Assembly: GCF_004770995.1 (NCBI RefSeq)
Contig: NZ_RQHW01000055.1
Coordinates: forward strand, 1-6,833
Length of the DNA stretch: 6,833 bases
Reading direction: 5' to 3'
Source of the DNA: Leptospira idonii
Lineage (GTDB): Bacteria > Spirochaetota > Leptospiria > Leptospirales > Leptospiraceae
Notes under the pieces: model-generated
Told to the model about the DNA's origin: nothing
Seen by the model: the letters and a program-made list of their open reading frames with translations, nothing else
The model's database searches: none
Position numbers and translations under genes: made by a program
Part shown: positions 1 to 5,407 of the stretch, piece by piece
Position numbering within the stretch: the first letter of the stretch is position 1
How the letters are laid out: each line of letters begins with the position of its first letter

Positions 1-136
1 TGAAAACTTTCCTTAAATCATTGAAGTCATTAAAATTAGTGTTTTTAACGATTTTAAACCAGCTTTTTAGGGAAGACCCGGAGTTTGGATATTTTCTAAT
101 GAAATCATCCAATTGCTTCCAGCTGATAATGTGCAC
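1..136 (-). CDS. higB: HigB-type toxin (mRNA interferase), 5' part only, runs off the left edge
   Basis: Only the first 45 codons are present; the rest lies left of the window. The reading begins MHIISWKQLDDFIRKYPN and continues with a SLKSWFKIVK stretch and NDFNDLRKVF. This is the N-terminal pattern of the HigB toxin family: an H-I-I start, a helix with F-x-x-x-P, 'L..W..IV' and 'F.D.R..F'. Members of this family cleave mRNA during translation and are neutralised by HigA, whose gene normally follows higB; higA would be off the window. The start used is GTG at 136-134; an in-frame TTG lies one codon upstream. There is no Shine-Dalgarno sequence, and the promoter's -10 ends only 7 nt before the GTG, so the mRNA may be leaderless. 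Family assignment is by recognition of the N-terminus only. The rightward ORF over this stretch is a shadow. Confidence 0.72.
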   Translation of the reverse strand, partial: MHIISWKQLDDFIRKYPNSGSSLKSWFKIVKNTNFNDFNDLRKVF

Positions 137-143
137 CAAGGGT

Positions 144-172
144 AGAATATCTCAAAATGAGATATTTGTCAA
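144..172 (-). promoter_or_regulatory. Promoter of the higB cassette
   Basis: Read on the minus strand, a perfect TTGACA -35 (172-167) is followed by 17 nt and a TATTCT -10 (149-144). Transcription would start about 7 nt further, at or next to the GTG start codon of higB, giving a leaderless or almost leaderless message. Confidence 0.65.
146..166. promoter_or_regulatory. Operator-like perfect inverted repeat in the higB promoter
   Basis: AATATCTCA (146-154), three A's, then TGAGATATT (158-166): a perfect 9-bp inverted repeat with a 3-bp centre. It fills the spacer between -35 and -10 and overlaps the -10. That is where a HigA antitoxin or HigBA complex would bind to autorepress; the binding protein is inferred. 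Confidence 0.6.
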
Positions 173-217
173 TATCTTTTTTTTACACATTAATGTCAAA
201 AAGATTTTTGCGATTTC

Positions 218-361
218 GTATAACGAACTAGGCTTACCGACGTTGGCTAGACTGGCATGACGCTTGCTTTTGCAAGAGGAGTGACAGTAGCCAATGTGGT
301 GTAACCCAAGCAAGGGTGAGCGGAGCGAATCCCGCAGCGACGCGGTAAGCCGTAGTTATGC
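218..361 (-). repeat. attC-like cassette recombination site 1
   Basis: The core boxes are GTATAAC (218-224) and GTTATGC (355-361), which do not match each other exactly. Inner arms GGCTTACCG (231-239) and CGGTAAGCC (343-351) are perfectly complementary apart from an unpaired G after the right arm. A second stem pairs CGTTGGCT (241-248) with AGCCAATG (289-296). A variable hairpin lies at 314-333. The orientation, with the gene's stop just to the right, fits a cassette coded on the minus strand. Confidence 0.8.
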
Positions 362-380
362 GTCGGTTTTTTTTGTTTTG

Positions 381-1427
381 CTAAATATAGACTCTTAGAA
401 TGTTGCATATTGTTTTAATATTTGCGATATGCTGGTTTACGGATGCTTCTTCTACATTACGTTGTCCATTATGTATTATATTTTGCCTAAGCATAATTGC
501 ATTCTGGCATTGTCTTATTAGCTCTGTTGGTAGCTCATTTTCCTCTAATAGTAGTGGTAACAAATAGCCAATTGTTGCACTAAATCCGCAGTGTTCGATC
601 TGGTTTTTTAAATTTTTTGTATTGAGTCTTTCGTTAAATTTTTTAGCTAAAAGAGCATTAGCTTTATCAGAATTTTTGAATTCTGATATTACTATTTCTA
701 GAGCCGTTACTGCATCAATAATTGAATTTCTTAGATATCCATTTCCAGCTAATTGTTGAGCTGTTGAAAATAGCTCCCCAACGAGTGAAGTTTTTTGATC
801 ACTTAGAACAAAGTTTTTAATATTGTTCCATTCATCTTCTTTGATATATGCTTTCTGATCAGGCGTTGTTACTTTTATGACATTTTTACGATTAGGCTGA
901 AATCGGAACCAGTTACTATTGTCTATTTTTGCTTTAGCTTGGGTTCTAATGTAAACTTGTGAAATTAAGTTCAAGTTGAGTTCAAAGTTTCGTAGCCAGT
1001 ATTGGCCTTTGTTATTTCTGATATACGATATTAAACGATTGTAAAGATTGATTGTATTGATGATGATTTTTGATCCTAAAGTTTCCATACGTTCATATCT
1101 TTCATCGCTTGGATTCTCTTTAGGATTTGGTAGTGATTGACTTTCGATAAACTGGACAAAATCCTTAGGTAAATTATTGATGATGATAGTTGCATTAATA
1201 TAGTGAGCTAGAACGTTTACTCGTTTAGGAATATCTTCTTTTGTTGGCCTGGATGCCCACCATGTTGATTCAATTTCAAACCAAAGATTAATTTCCATCT
1301 CCTCTTTAATCGCATTTATTCCATTTTCTTTTCCTATTGGCAGCCAATGAGAGAAAGTTAAAGCGGGAGCTCCTACTAGATGATCTACCTCAATTGGAAT
1401 TTTTAATTGAATCTCTAATACAGGCAA
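381..1427 (-). CDS. 348-aa protein with C-terminal HEPN motif, probable RNase-type defence or toxin protein
   Basis: The C-terminal third looks like a HEPN domain. A helix around residues 240-255 (SIIDAVTALEIVISEF) resembles the 'ALE' helix of this superfamily. Near the end stands R314-Q-N-I-I-H319-N-G, an R-x4-H motif of the kind that forms the catalytic site in HEPN RNases. I do not recognise the first 230 residues; they contain tryptophan-rich stretches (NLWFEIESTWWASR) and no transmembrane segment. The start is TTG at 1427-1425, supported by a GAAGGG Shine-Dalgarno 6 nt upstream; the next Met is about 43 codons in. The stop lies 19 bp from the recombination site. HEPN proteins occur in Abi, toxin-antitoxin and CRISPR effector systems, cutting RNA. 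RNase activity here is inferred from the motif alone. Confidence 0.6.
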   Translation of the reverse strand: MPVLEIQLKIPIEVDHLVGAPALTFSHWLPIGKENGINAIKEEMEINLWFEIESTWWASRPTKEDIPKRVNVLAHYINATIIINNLPKDFVQFIESQSLPNPKENPSDERYERMETLGSKIIINTINLYNRLISYIRNNKGQYWLRNFELNLNLISQVYIRTQAKAKIDNSNWFRFQPNRKNVIKVTTPDQKAYIKEDEWNNIKNFVLSDQKTSLVGELFSTAQQLAGNGYLRNSIIDAVTALEIVISEFKNSDKANALLAKKFNERLNTKNLKNQIEHCGFSATIGYLLPLLLEENELPTELIRQCQNAIMLRQNIIHNGQRNVEEASVNQHIANIKTICNILRVYI

Positions 1428-1433
1428 TATTTT

Positions 1434-1439
1434 CCCTTC
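1434..1439 (-). promoter_or_regulatory. Shine-Dalgarno deciding the TTG start of the 348-aa gene
   Basis: GAAGGG on the minus strand sits 6 nt before the TTG codon at 1427-1425. No ATG or GTG in this frame lies nearby, so this site supports the TTG start. Confidence 0.6.
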
Positions 1440-1486
1440 AAACTTTTATAAGATAATTTTTCACTCTCTAAGTCTTAAAAACTGAC

Positions 1487-1629
1487 GCATAACGAACTAG
1501 GCTTACCGACGTTGGCTAAACTGGCGCGACACTTGCCTTTTGCAAGGGGAGTGACAGTAGCCAATGTGGTGTAACCCGAACGAGGGCGGCTGTGCCGTCC
1601 CGAAGTGAAGCGGTAAGCCGTAGTTATGC
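1487..1629 (-). repeat. attC-like cassette recombination site 2
   Basis: The core boxes GCATAAC (1487-1493) and GTTATGC (1623-1629) match. The inner arms GGCTTACCG and CGGTAAGCC are the same as in site 1. The variable hairpin at 1584-1601 is GGGCGGC-TGT-GCCGTCCC, different in sequence from site 1 but still able to pair. The stop codon of the neighbouring gene lies inside the right core box. Confidence 0.8.
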
Positions 1630-2490
1630 GTCGGTTTTTGGTGTTTCTGTAGTAGTTTGCTCTGATTGGGGAGCAGGTACTTCTATTGGAGGTGTCGCCG
1701 TAGGTGTAGGACTACTTTCCTTAGATTCTTTCTTTGATGATGTATTTACGTTCCTAATGTAATTGTTTGCAGCCTTCTGAATTTTCTTCTTTGCTTCAAG
1801 AGCTTTATCTCCCTCGAGAAGATCTCTTTTTATGACATCCGCTTTTAAAACAGCTTCAATTTCTTCATTTTCGATCTTAACTCCAGGAGTGACTCTTTTT
1901 AATTCTCTTTTTATAACATCAAGAATTGTTTCCGTAAGCAACATTTGACCAATATAATATTTACTTAGAGCTTGTTTTTGTGAATGATATTCATCTAGTA
2001 GAGATTTTCCTAATGCTTCTTTGCAAAGATAGTAGATTGGCTCCAGTTGATCTTCATTCTTTGGATTGATATTGAGAAAATTGATTTCATAGACTAATTC
2101 TTTATCAATAGGCTTAGCGAAAGTGATTTTATAAATTTGCCAAATAATGCCATTAGAAAGAATAACCCATTCGATACCAGAATTAGCACCATAATCAACA
2201 GCTTGCTTGATATGATCATCTTTCAGGTCAAGACCGATTGCTTTTACTTCGAGCAGTAATTTAATTTTGCCATCAATTTTGATGGCTAAGTCACAGAATG
2301 TCTTTTTTATAACATGTTCAGTAGTGATTTCCGAATATTTATCGTATCCGAAGACTTCAGAAAGGATATCTGTAATAATTACGACAGTATCAGATTCATT
2401 AACATCTCTGGTTTTAGCAGAACTAAGGACTGGTTGAAATTTTTTAATAGAGTTTGTTAGTCTTTCTTGAACTTTTACAGGTATTGGCAT
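1624..2490 (-). CDS. Stand-alone type I restriction HsdR-N-like PD-(D/E)XK protein
   Basis: Residues about 30-125 carry the nuclease pattern of the HsdR N-terminal domain: ESD at 32-34, FGYD at 47-50, D67 in FCDLAI, the E81-V-K83 motif in LLEVKA, and Q96 with Y100 in IKQAVDYGAN, followed by WVILSNGIIWQIYKI. There is no helicase domain and no HsdM/HsdS nearby, and at 288 aa the protein is far shorter than a full HsdR. The second half is charged and helical (EALEAKKK-like), and residues 249-288 form a Ser/Thr/Pro-rich, probably disordered tail. The final T-D-A and the TAA stop are encoded by the cassette end, the stop lying inside the recombination box at 1623-1629. The start is ATG at 2490, with a GAGGA Shine-Dalgarno 5-6 nt upstream. 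DNA cleavage is possible because the key residues are present; the biological role is unknown. Confidence 0.72.
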   Translation of the reverse strand: MPIPVKVQERLTNSIKKFQPVLSSAKTRDVNESDTVVIITDILSEVFGYDKYSEITTEHVIKKTFCDLAIKIDGKIKLLLEVKAIGLDLKDDHIKQAVDYGANSGIEWVILSNGIIWQIYKITFAKPIDKELVYEINFLNINPKNEDQLEPIYYLCKEALGKSLLDEYHSQKQALSKYYIGQMLLTETILDVIKRELKRVTPGVKIENEEIEAVLKADVIKRDLLEGDKALEAKKKIQKAANNYIRNVNTSSKKESKESSPTPTATPPIEVPAPQSEQTTTETPKTDA

Positions 2491-2538
2491 TTTTTCCTCA
2501 TATTGATTGATTATTGATAAGAGCTTTATGATTTTTTG

Positions 2539-2566
2539 AGCTTTCGTATATCACATACTTAAAGCT
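2539..2566. promoter_or_regulatory. Nested inverted repeat upstream of the HsdR-N-like gene, possible operator or leader hairpin
   Basis: AGCTTT (2539-2544) pairs with AAAGCT (2561-2566). Inside, GTAT (2546-2549) pairs with ATAC (2555-2558) around ATCAC. It lies 48-76 bp before the start codon at 2490. Protein binding is inferred from symmetry only. Confidence 0.3.
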
Positions 2567-2611
2567 TTTTATTGTTATTTTTGGTTTGTGAGACAGATTA
2601 TAAAAACTGAC

Positions 2612-2755
2612 GCATAACGAACTAGGCTTACCGACGTTGGCTAAGCTGGCACGACACTTGCATTTGCAAGAGGAGTGACAGTAGCCAATGTGTCGTAGAC
2701 CAAGCGAGAGCGAGCTGTGCGAGTCTCGCAGCGAAGCGGTAAGCCGTAGTTATGC
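2612..2755 (-). repeat. attC-like cassette recombination site 3
   Basis: Boxes GCATAAC (2612-2618) and GTTATGC (2749-2755) match. The variable arm (about 2704-2730) pairs GCGAGA with TCTCGC and is nearly identical to that of site 4, although the flanking genes differ. Confidence 0.8.
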
Positions 2756-3569
2756 GTCGTTTCCTTTTTTTCAAAGAGAAGAAAGTGGAAATGGTAAGAC
2801 GATCCAGATATGGTCGTTTATGCCAAGCAAAGCTTTTATTAATTATTTTTTAAAAGTTGATCACGAAATGATAGAGCTTTTAGAGATTTCATTAATGCGG
2901 TTGAATTATATTTTTCTCAATGGCTTGTTCATATATGTCTCTTGAAAAAGCTCTAAAAATTAATCCAAGATCATGAATTTCATTTTCATTAAAATCTATT
3001 TGAGTAGACACTGGTTTTTGTAATTTTTCTGAAAGTTTATGATCATATCGCCTCTTATTATGAATCAGGCAATTACGAATTAAAAATCCTGTTTGTATTT
3101 TGGAAATATTCTCTTTTGAGATAGAGAATCCAAATTTTTGGATCAGAGTTTCCATTACTTCAGTAATACTTTTGTAAAAAAGATCGTGGATTTCGTTATC
3201 TATAATATAATTTAGTATTTCCTCGTATGTGCTAGTTGTCTTTATAAAATCTATTTCTATTTTTCTATTATTTGGTAATGAAGCGGGATTTTGTCTGTAT
3301 AATGTGCGGAAGAAATCTTGTAGGAAGTTTTCGAAGTAAGAGCAACCCAAGATAGTTGTAGAATCGAGAATTTGCTCTTTGTATTTTAGATAATTAATTT
3401 CTCCTTCATCACCTTCCCCCCAAAGAAGGAAGTGATGAGGAAGCTTTGTGTATATTTCTTCTCTTGAGAATCTCAATAATATAATTAATGAATTTAATTT
3501 TTCAATAAAATCTGTAAGTATATCTTCGGAATTTTCATTCATAATGTAAGTTTAGGAAATGACGCATAA
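2618..3569 (-). mobile_element. Gene cassette 3 (small HEPN protein)
   Basis: The cassette ends agree at 16 of 17 positions: GTTATGCGTC-G-TTTCCT on the right of repeat 3, and GTTATGCGTC-A-TTTCCT reverse-complementing the left flank of repeat 4. The TTTCCT tract is found only on this cassette. The stretch 2756-2891 between repeat 3 and the stop codon is AT-rich; I see no gene, terminator or clear site in it. Confidence 0.7.
2892..3542 (-). CDS. 216-aa HEPN-domain protein, probable RNase-type toxin or defence protein
   Basis: The protein is all-helical in appearance. A helix at about 60-82 (ILDSTTILGCSYFENFLQDFFRT in short segments) resembles the first conserved helix of MAE_28990/RiboL-PSP-type HEPN proteins, which carries an acidic residue (E71). 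Residues 156-161 read R-N-C-L-I-H, the R-N-x3-H signature of HEPN ribonucleases, followed by NKRRYDHKL. Assignment to a named HEPN subfamily is tentative. The start is ATG at 3542-3540. Only 21 bp separate it from recombination site 4, with no Shine-Dalgarno and no room for a promoter, so it is probably transcribed from the upstream vapBC cassette through the repeat. No partner antitoxin such as an MNT nucleotidyltransferase is in the cassette. Confidence 0.65.
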   Translation of the reverse strand: MNENSEDILTDFIEKLNSLIILLRFSREEIYTKLPHHFLLWGEGDEGEINYLKYKEQILDSTTILGCSYFENFLQDFFRTLYRQNPASLPNNRKIEIDFIKTTSTYEEILNYIIDNEIHDLFYKSITEVMETLIQKFGFSISKENISKIQTGFLIRNCLIHNKRRYDHKLSEKLQKPVSTQIDFNENEIHDLGLIFRAFSRDIYEQAIEKNIIQPH

Positions 3570-3707
3570 CGAACTAGGCTTACCGACGTTGGCTAAGCTG
3601 GCGCGAAGCTTGCGCTTGCAAGAGGAGTGACAGTAGCCAATGTGGTGAAACCCGAGCAAGAGCGAGCTGTGCGAGTCTCGCAGCGAAGCGGTAAGCCGTA
3701 GTTATAC
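3564..3707 (-). repeat. attC-like cassette recombination site 4
   Basis: Boxes GCATAAC (3564-3570) and GTTATAC (3701-3707) differ at one pairing position. The right box instead matches the far end of its own cassette (GTATAAC at 4440-4446). The interior is close to site 3. Confidence 0.8.
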
Positions 3708-3720
3708 GAAGTGGCGATTG

Positions 3721-4119
3721 TTATAAAGACCAATCTTCAATTTTCAGATTTTTAACTCTCTTAAACTCTTTTGTATTATTAGTAATAAAAGTTAGATTTC
3801 TTGAAATAGCTTGAGCAGCTAGTAAAGCATCGACAGAGCCAATCAAATTACCTGATTTTTTTAGATCAGCTTTAATTAATCCAAAAGCTTGCGTGTCTTT
3901 CTGTTCGAATGGTAATATTTCGAATATGGATAGAAATTCGATTAAAGAGAGTCTATTTTTTTCCTTTTGTTCACTATTTTCTACACCAAATTCGAGCTCA
4001 GCTAGAGTTAACGAAGAAATGAAAATTCCTTTGTTATAGTTATTCTTTATCTTGTTAAGTAGAGCTTGATTTTTCTTTTTTATAAGAAAAATACAAATAT
4101 TTGTATCTAAAAGAAACAT
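3721..4119 (-). CDS. vapC: VapC toxin, PIN-domain ribonuclease (pair 1)
   Basis: This is a 132-aa PIN-domain protein of normal VapC length. The acidic metal-binding residues are visible: D5 in LLDTNICIF, E41 in TLAELEFG and D97 in GSVDALLAAQA. TNNTKEFKRV (113-122) is the usual last motif, with asparagines where some PIN domains have a fourth acid. VapC toxins cut specific RNAs, commonly initiator tRNA or rRNA, and are held inactive by VapB. The ATG at 4119-4117 overlaps the vapB stop by one base (TAATG), so translation is coupled. The stop is 13 bp from the recombination site. The protein is clearly different from the second VapC in the window, though from the same subfamily. Confidence 0.92.
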   Translation of the reverse strand: MFLLDTNICIFLIKKKNQALLNKIKNNYNKGIFISSLTLAELEFGVENSEQKEKNRLSLIEFLSIFEILPFEQKDTQAFGLIKADLKKSGNLIGSVDALLAAQAISRNLTFITNNTKEFKRVKNLKIEDWSL

Positions 4120-4349
4120 TAAAAAGTGTCTCTTTCTGATTCAGGTAATTCGCTCCTTCCTTCTTTTAAAAAATCGTCTGTAAATCCATTCAGACCATCG
4201 AGAAAAGCATTCCAAGCCTTGTTTTTTGGAACAAGAATGACAGCATCTCCAAGCTTTTGTATAAAGACCTCTTCGCCTTTAAATTGAAATTCTTTTGGAA
4301 GTCGGACAGCTTGACTTCTCCCATTTAGAAATATTTTGGCAGTTTGCAT
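4119..4349 (-). CDS. vapB: VapB antitoxin, AbrB/SpoVT-type (pair 1)
   Basis: The 76-aa protein has an N-terminal swapped-hairpin (AbrB-type) DNA-binding domain: AKIFLNGRSQAVRLPKEFQF, then EVFIQKLGDAVILVP. The C-terminal half (WNAFLDGLNGFTDDFL) is the usual toxin-wrapping segment. It binds and blocks VapC, and the complex represses the operon. The start ATG at 4349 has a weak AGG 4 nt upstream. A promoter with TTGACT and TATACT lies just upstream. Confidence 0.9.
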   Translation of the reverse strand: MQTAKIFLNGRSQAVRLPKEFQFKGEEVFIQKLGDAVILVPKNKAWNAFLDGLNGFTDDFLKEGRSELPESERDTF

Positions 4350-4370
4350 AGACCTAGAACCTTACTGGAA

Positions 4371-4394
4371 AAGTATATACCGTGATATATTCTT
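4371..4394. promoter_or_regulatory. Operator-like inverted repeat upstream of vapB 1
   Basis: AAGTATATA (4371-4379), 6 bp, then TATATTCTT (4386-4394); the halves are complementary at 8 of 9 positions. It covers the promoter spacer and the -10, the expected place for VapBC autorepression. Confidence 0.5.
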
Positions 4395-4400
4395 AGTCAA
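4372..4400 (-). promoter_or_regulatory. Promoter of vapBC pair 1
   Basis: On the minus strand, TTGACT (4400-4395), 17 nt, then TATACT (4377-4372). Each hexamer has 5 of 6 consensus bases. The predicted leader to the vapB ATG is about 16 nt. Confidence 0.65.
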
Positions 4401-4439
4401 TAAAGATTTTTTCTTAATTAATCAGAATTTCGCCATTTC

Positions 4440-4583
4440 GTATAACGAACTAGGCTTACCGACGTTGGCAGACGGCACGTCTTCTTGCTCAGCGAGAAGC
4501 GTGACGGAAAGCCAATGTGGCTTCAGCCCGAGCAAGGGTTTGCGAAGCAAATCCCGTAGCGAAGCGGTAAGCCGTTGTTAGCC
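4440..4583 (-). repeat. attC-like cassette recombination site 5
   Basis: Boxes GTATAAC (4440-4446) and GTTAGCC (4577-4583) clearly do not match each other. Each instead matches the far end of the cassette it belongs to. The variable hairpin (4536-4555) is GGGTTTGC-GAA-GCAAATCCC, near-perfect in pairing though its sequence differs from the other sites. Confidence 0.8.
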
Positions 4584-4597
4584 GATGGTCAGCAAGG

Positions 4598-5002
4598 TTA
4601 ATGAATCCAATTTTCTAATTGGATTTCTTTGATTCTCTTGAATTCTTTTTCATTATTAGTAACAAGAATGAGTTCTCTTGCAATTGCTTGAGATGCAATT
4701 AGTAAGTCATATGGTCCGATGACTTCGCCTTTCTTCTCCAACCTAGTTCGAATATTAGCAGCTACATTGCTATCACTTCCATCAAAAGAAATGATATTAA
4801 GATACCCAAGGAAATCTTCTAATAGTCTCAAATTTTGTTCATGCCTTTGGCTCTTTTCAACTCCATATCGTAATTCGAATTCCGTAATTGAGGAGATAAA
4901 GATATTATCTAGGCTAATTTTCTTAAATTTTTTTAGAACAGTTTCGGGTTTTTTATTAATGATATAGATACAAATATTTGTATCTAATAAATATTGGCTC
5001 AT
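4598..5002 (-). CDS. vapC: VapC toxin, PIN-domain ribonuclease (pair 2)
   Basis: This 134-aa PIN-domain protein has D7 in YLLDTNICIYI, E43 in EFELRYGVEKS, D99 in GPYDLLIASQA, and TNNEKEFKRI at 115-124. The normal catalytic set is present and nothing looks broken. The start ATG (5002-5000) overlaps the vapB 2 stop by four bases (ATGA), a different junction from pair 1. The stop lies 14 bp from the recombination site. It is predicted to be an RNase inhibited by its own VapB; the RNA target cannot be read from the sequence. The plus-strand ORF inside it is a shadow. Confidence 0.92.
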   Translation of the reverse strand: MSQYLLDTNICIYIINKKPETVLKKFKKISLDNIFISSITEFELRYGVEKSQRHEQNLRLLEDFLGYLNIISFDGSDSNVAANIRTRLEKKGEVIGPYDLLIASQAIARELILVTNNEKEFKRIKEIQLENWIH

Positions 5003-5229
5003 AAGTTTTCACGTTTATCGAAGTCATTAGGCTGATTTCTTTCAATTTCGATGTTGTCAGGAAACTGCCCTAAGATGCTCCAGAGCCTATCAACAGCATC
5101 ATTGATAGGAGATAAAATGACATTTGCTCCGTCTTTTCTGATATAGACTTCCTTGCCGCTAAATCTGAATTCTTTAGGAAGTCTGATGGCTTGGCTATCA
5201 CCGTTTTTGAATAATTTTGCTCTATTCAT
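4999..5229 (-). CDS. vapB: VapB antitoxin, AbrB/SpoVT-type (pair 2)
   Basis: The 76-aa protein starts with the AbrB-type domain (AKLFKNGDSQAIRLPKEFRF, then EVYIRKDGANVILSP). Its C-terminal half differs from VapB 1 (VDRLWSILGQFPDNIEI), which suggests that each antitoxin is specific to its own toxin. The ATG at 5229-5227 forms the edge of a long inverted repeat. There is no Shine-Dalgarno, and the predicted transcript start is only a few bases upstream, so the message is probably leaderless or nearly so. Confidence 0.9.
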   Translation of the reverse strand: MNRAKLFKNGDSQAIRLPKEFRFSGKEVYIRKDGANVILSPINDAVDRLWSILGQFPDNIEIERNQPNDFDKRENL

Positions 5230-5262
5230 AATAATATATATTATATAGTATATATTATTATG
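5227..5262. promoter_or_regulatory. 14-bp perfect inverted repeat over the vapB 2 start and promoter, likely operator
   Basis: CATAATAATATATA (5227-5240) and TATATATTATTATG (5249-5262) are exact reverse complements around an 8-bp centre. The repeat includes the vapB start codon and the -10 and touches the -35, so a bound VapBC complex would block both RNA polymerase and initiation. Confidence 0.6.
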
Positions 5263-5266
5263 TCAA
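5240..5266 (-). promoter_or_regulatory. Promoter of vapBC pair 2
   Basis: On the minus strand, TTGACA (5266-5261), 15 nt, then TATAAT (5245-5240). Alternatively TAATAT with a 17-nt spacer (5243-5238). Either gives a 5' leader of no more than a few bases before the ATG. Confidence 0.55.
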
Positions 5267-5407
5267 GCTACGGAATAAAAAAAGTCAGACTTTTTCATTC
5301 TGATTTAGCTAAAAGAATTTGGAAATCCTGGCAATTTACTTTTTTTTACTACCTTCTGTCCGTCTTTATTTCACAATATTCTTGAGCAATATAAATTGCT
5401 GACTTTC
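5263..5407. other. Gene-free spacer between the vapBC 2 promoter and recombination site 6
   Basis: This is AT-rich sequence without a credible ORF. It contains a perfect 8-bp inverted repeat AAAAAGTC-A-GACTTTTT (5279-5295) of low GC, and the cassette 5 end tract TTGCTGAC just before site 6. I see no RNA gene. Confidence 0.5.

Larger units (their letters stand above)
224..1492 (-). mobile_element. Gene cassette 1 (HEPN-motif protein)
   Basis: The limits are placed by assuming the usual cut between G and TT of the core box on the coding strand. The two ends match: GTTATGCGTC-G-GTTTTT on the right of repeat 1, and GTTATGCGTC-A-GTTTTT as the reverse complement of the left flank of repeat 2, so 16 of 17 positions agree. 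No convincing promoter was found in the 59 bp between repeat 2 and the start codon. Confidence 0.7.
1493..2617 (-). mobile_element. Gene cassette 2 (HsdR-N-like protein)
   Basis: Limits are by the core-box cut rule. The ends match at 16 of 17 positions: GTTATGCGTC-G-GTTTTT on the right of repeat 2, and GTTATGCGTC-A-GTTTTT reverse-complementing the left flank of repeat 3. The end tract equals that of cassette 1, so the two may share an origin. About 120 bp lie between repeat 3 and the start codon and hold an inverted repeat (2539-2566). Confidence 0.7.
3570..4445 (-). mobile_element. Gene cassette 4 (vapBC pair 1)
   Basis: The ends agree at 16 of 17 positions: GTTATACGAA-G-TGGCGA on the right of repeat 4, and GTTATACGAA-A-TGGCGA reverse-complementing the left flank of repeat 5. 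Both the box and the tract differ from those of cassettes 1-3. It carries its own promoter. Confidence 0.72.

Noticed and set aside
21..260. Plus-strand 79-aa ORF
   Set aside because: It is antisense to the HigB reading frame and its promoter and ends inside the repeat. Its last residues (NELGLPTLA) are just the translated repeat.
355..375. Terminator made by a repeat hairpin followed by the T tract at 366-373
   Set aside because: The T tract follows the hairpin only on the plus strand, where no gene is transcribed. It is better explained as the end tract of cassette 1.
2688..2945. Plus-strand 85-aa ORF
   Set aside because: It begins inside recombination site 3, has the arginine/serine-rich look of translated repeat and runs into the antisense of the HEPN gene.
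4336..4581. Plus-strand 81-aa ORF
   Set aside because: Its second half is recombination site 5 in translation and its first half is the vapB 1 promoter read backwards.
4719..4967. Plus-strand 82-aa ORF
   Set aside because: It lies wholly inside vapC 2 on the opposite strand.
5279..5295. Rho-independent terminator AAAAAGTC-A-GACTTTTT
   Set aside because: The stem has only two G/C pairs per side and a 1-nt loop, and it lies upstream of vapB with no transcript clearly ending there.
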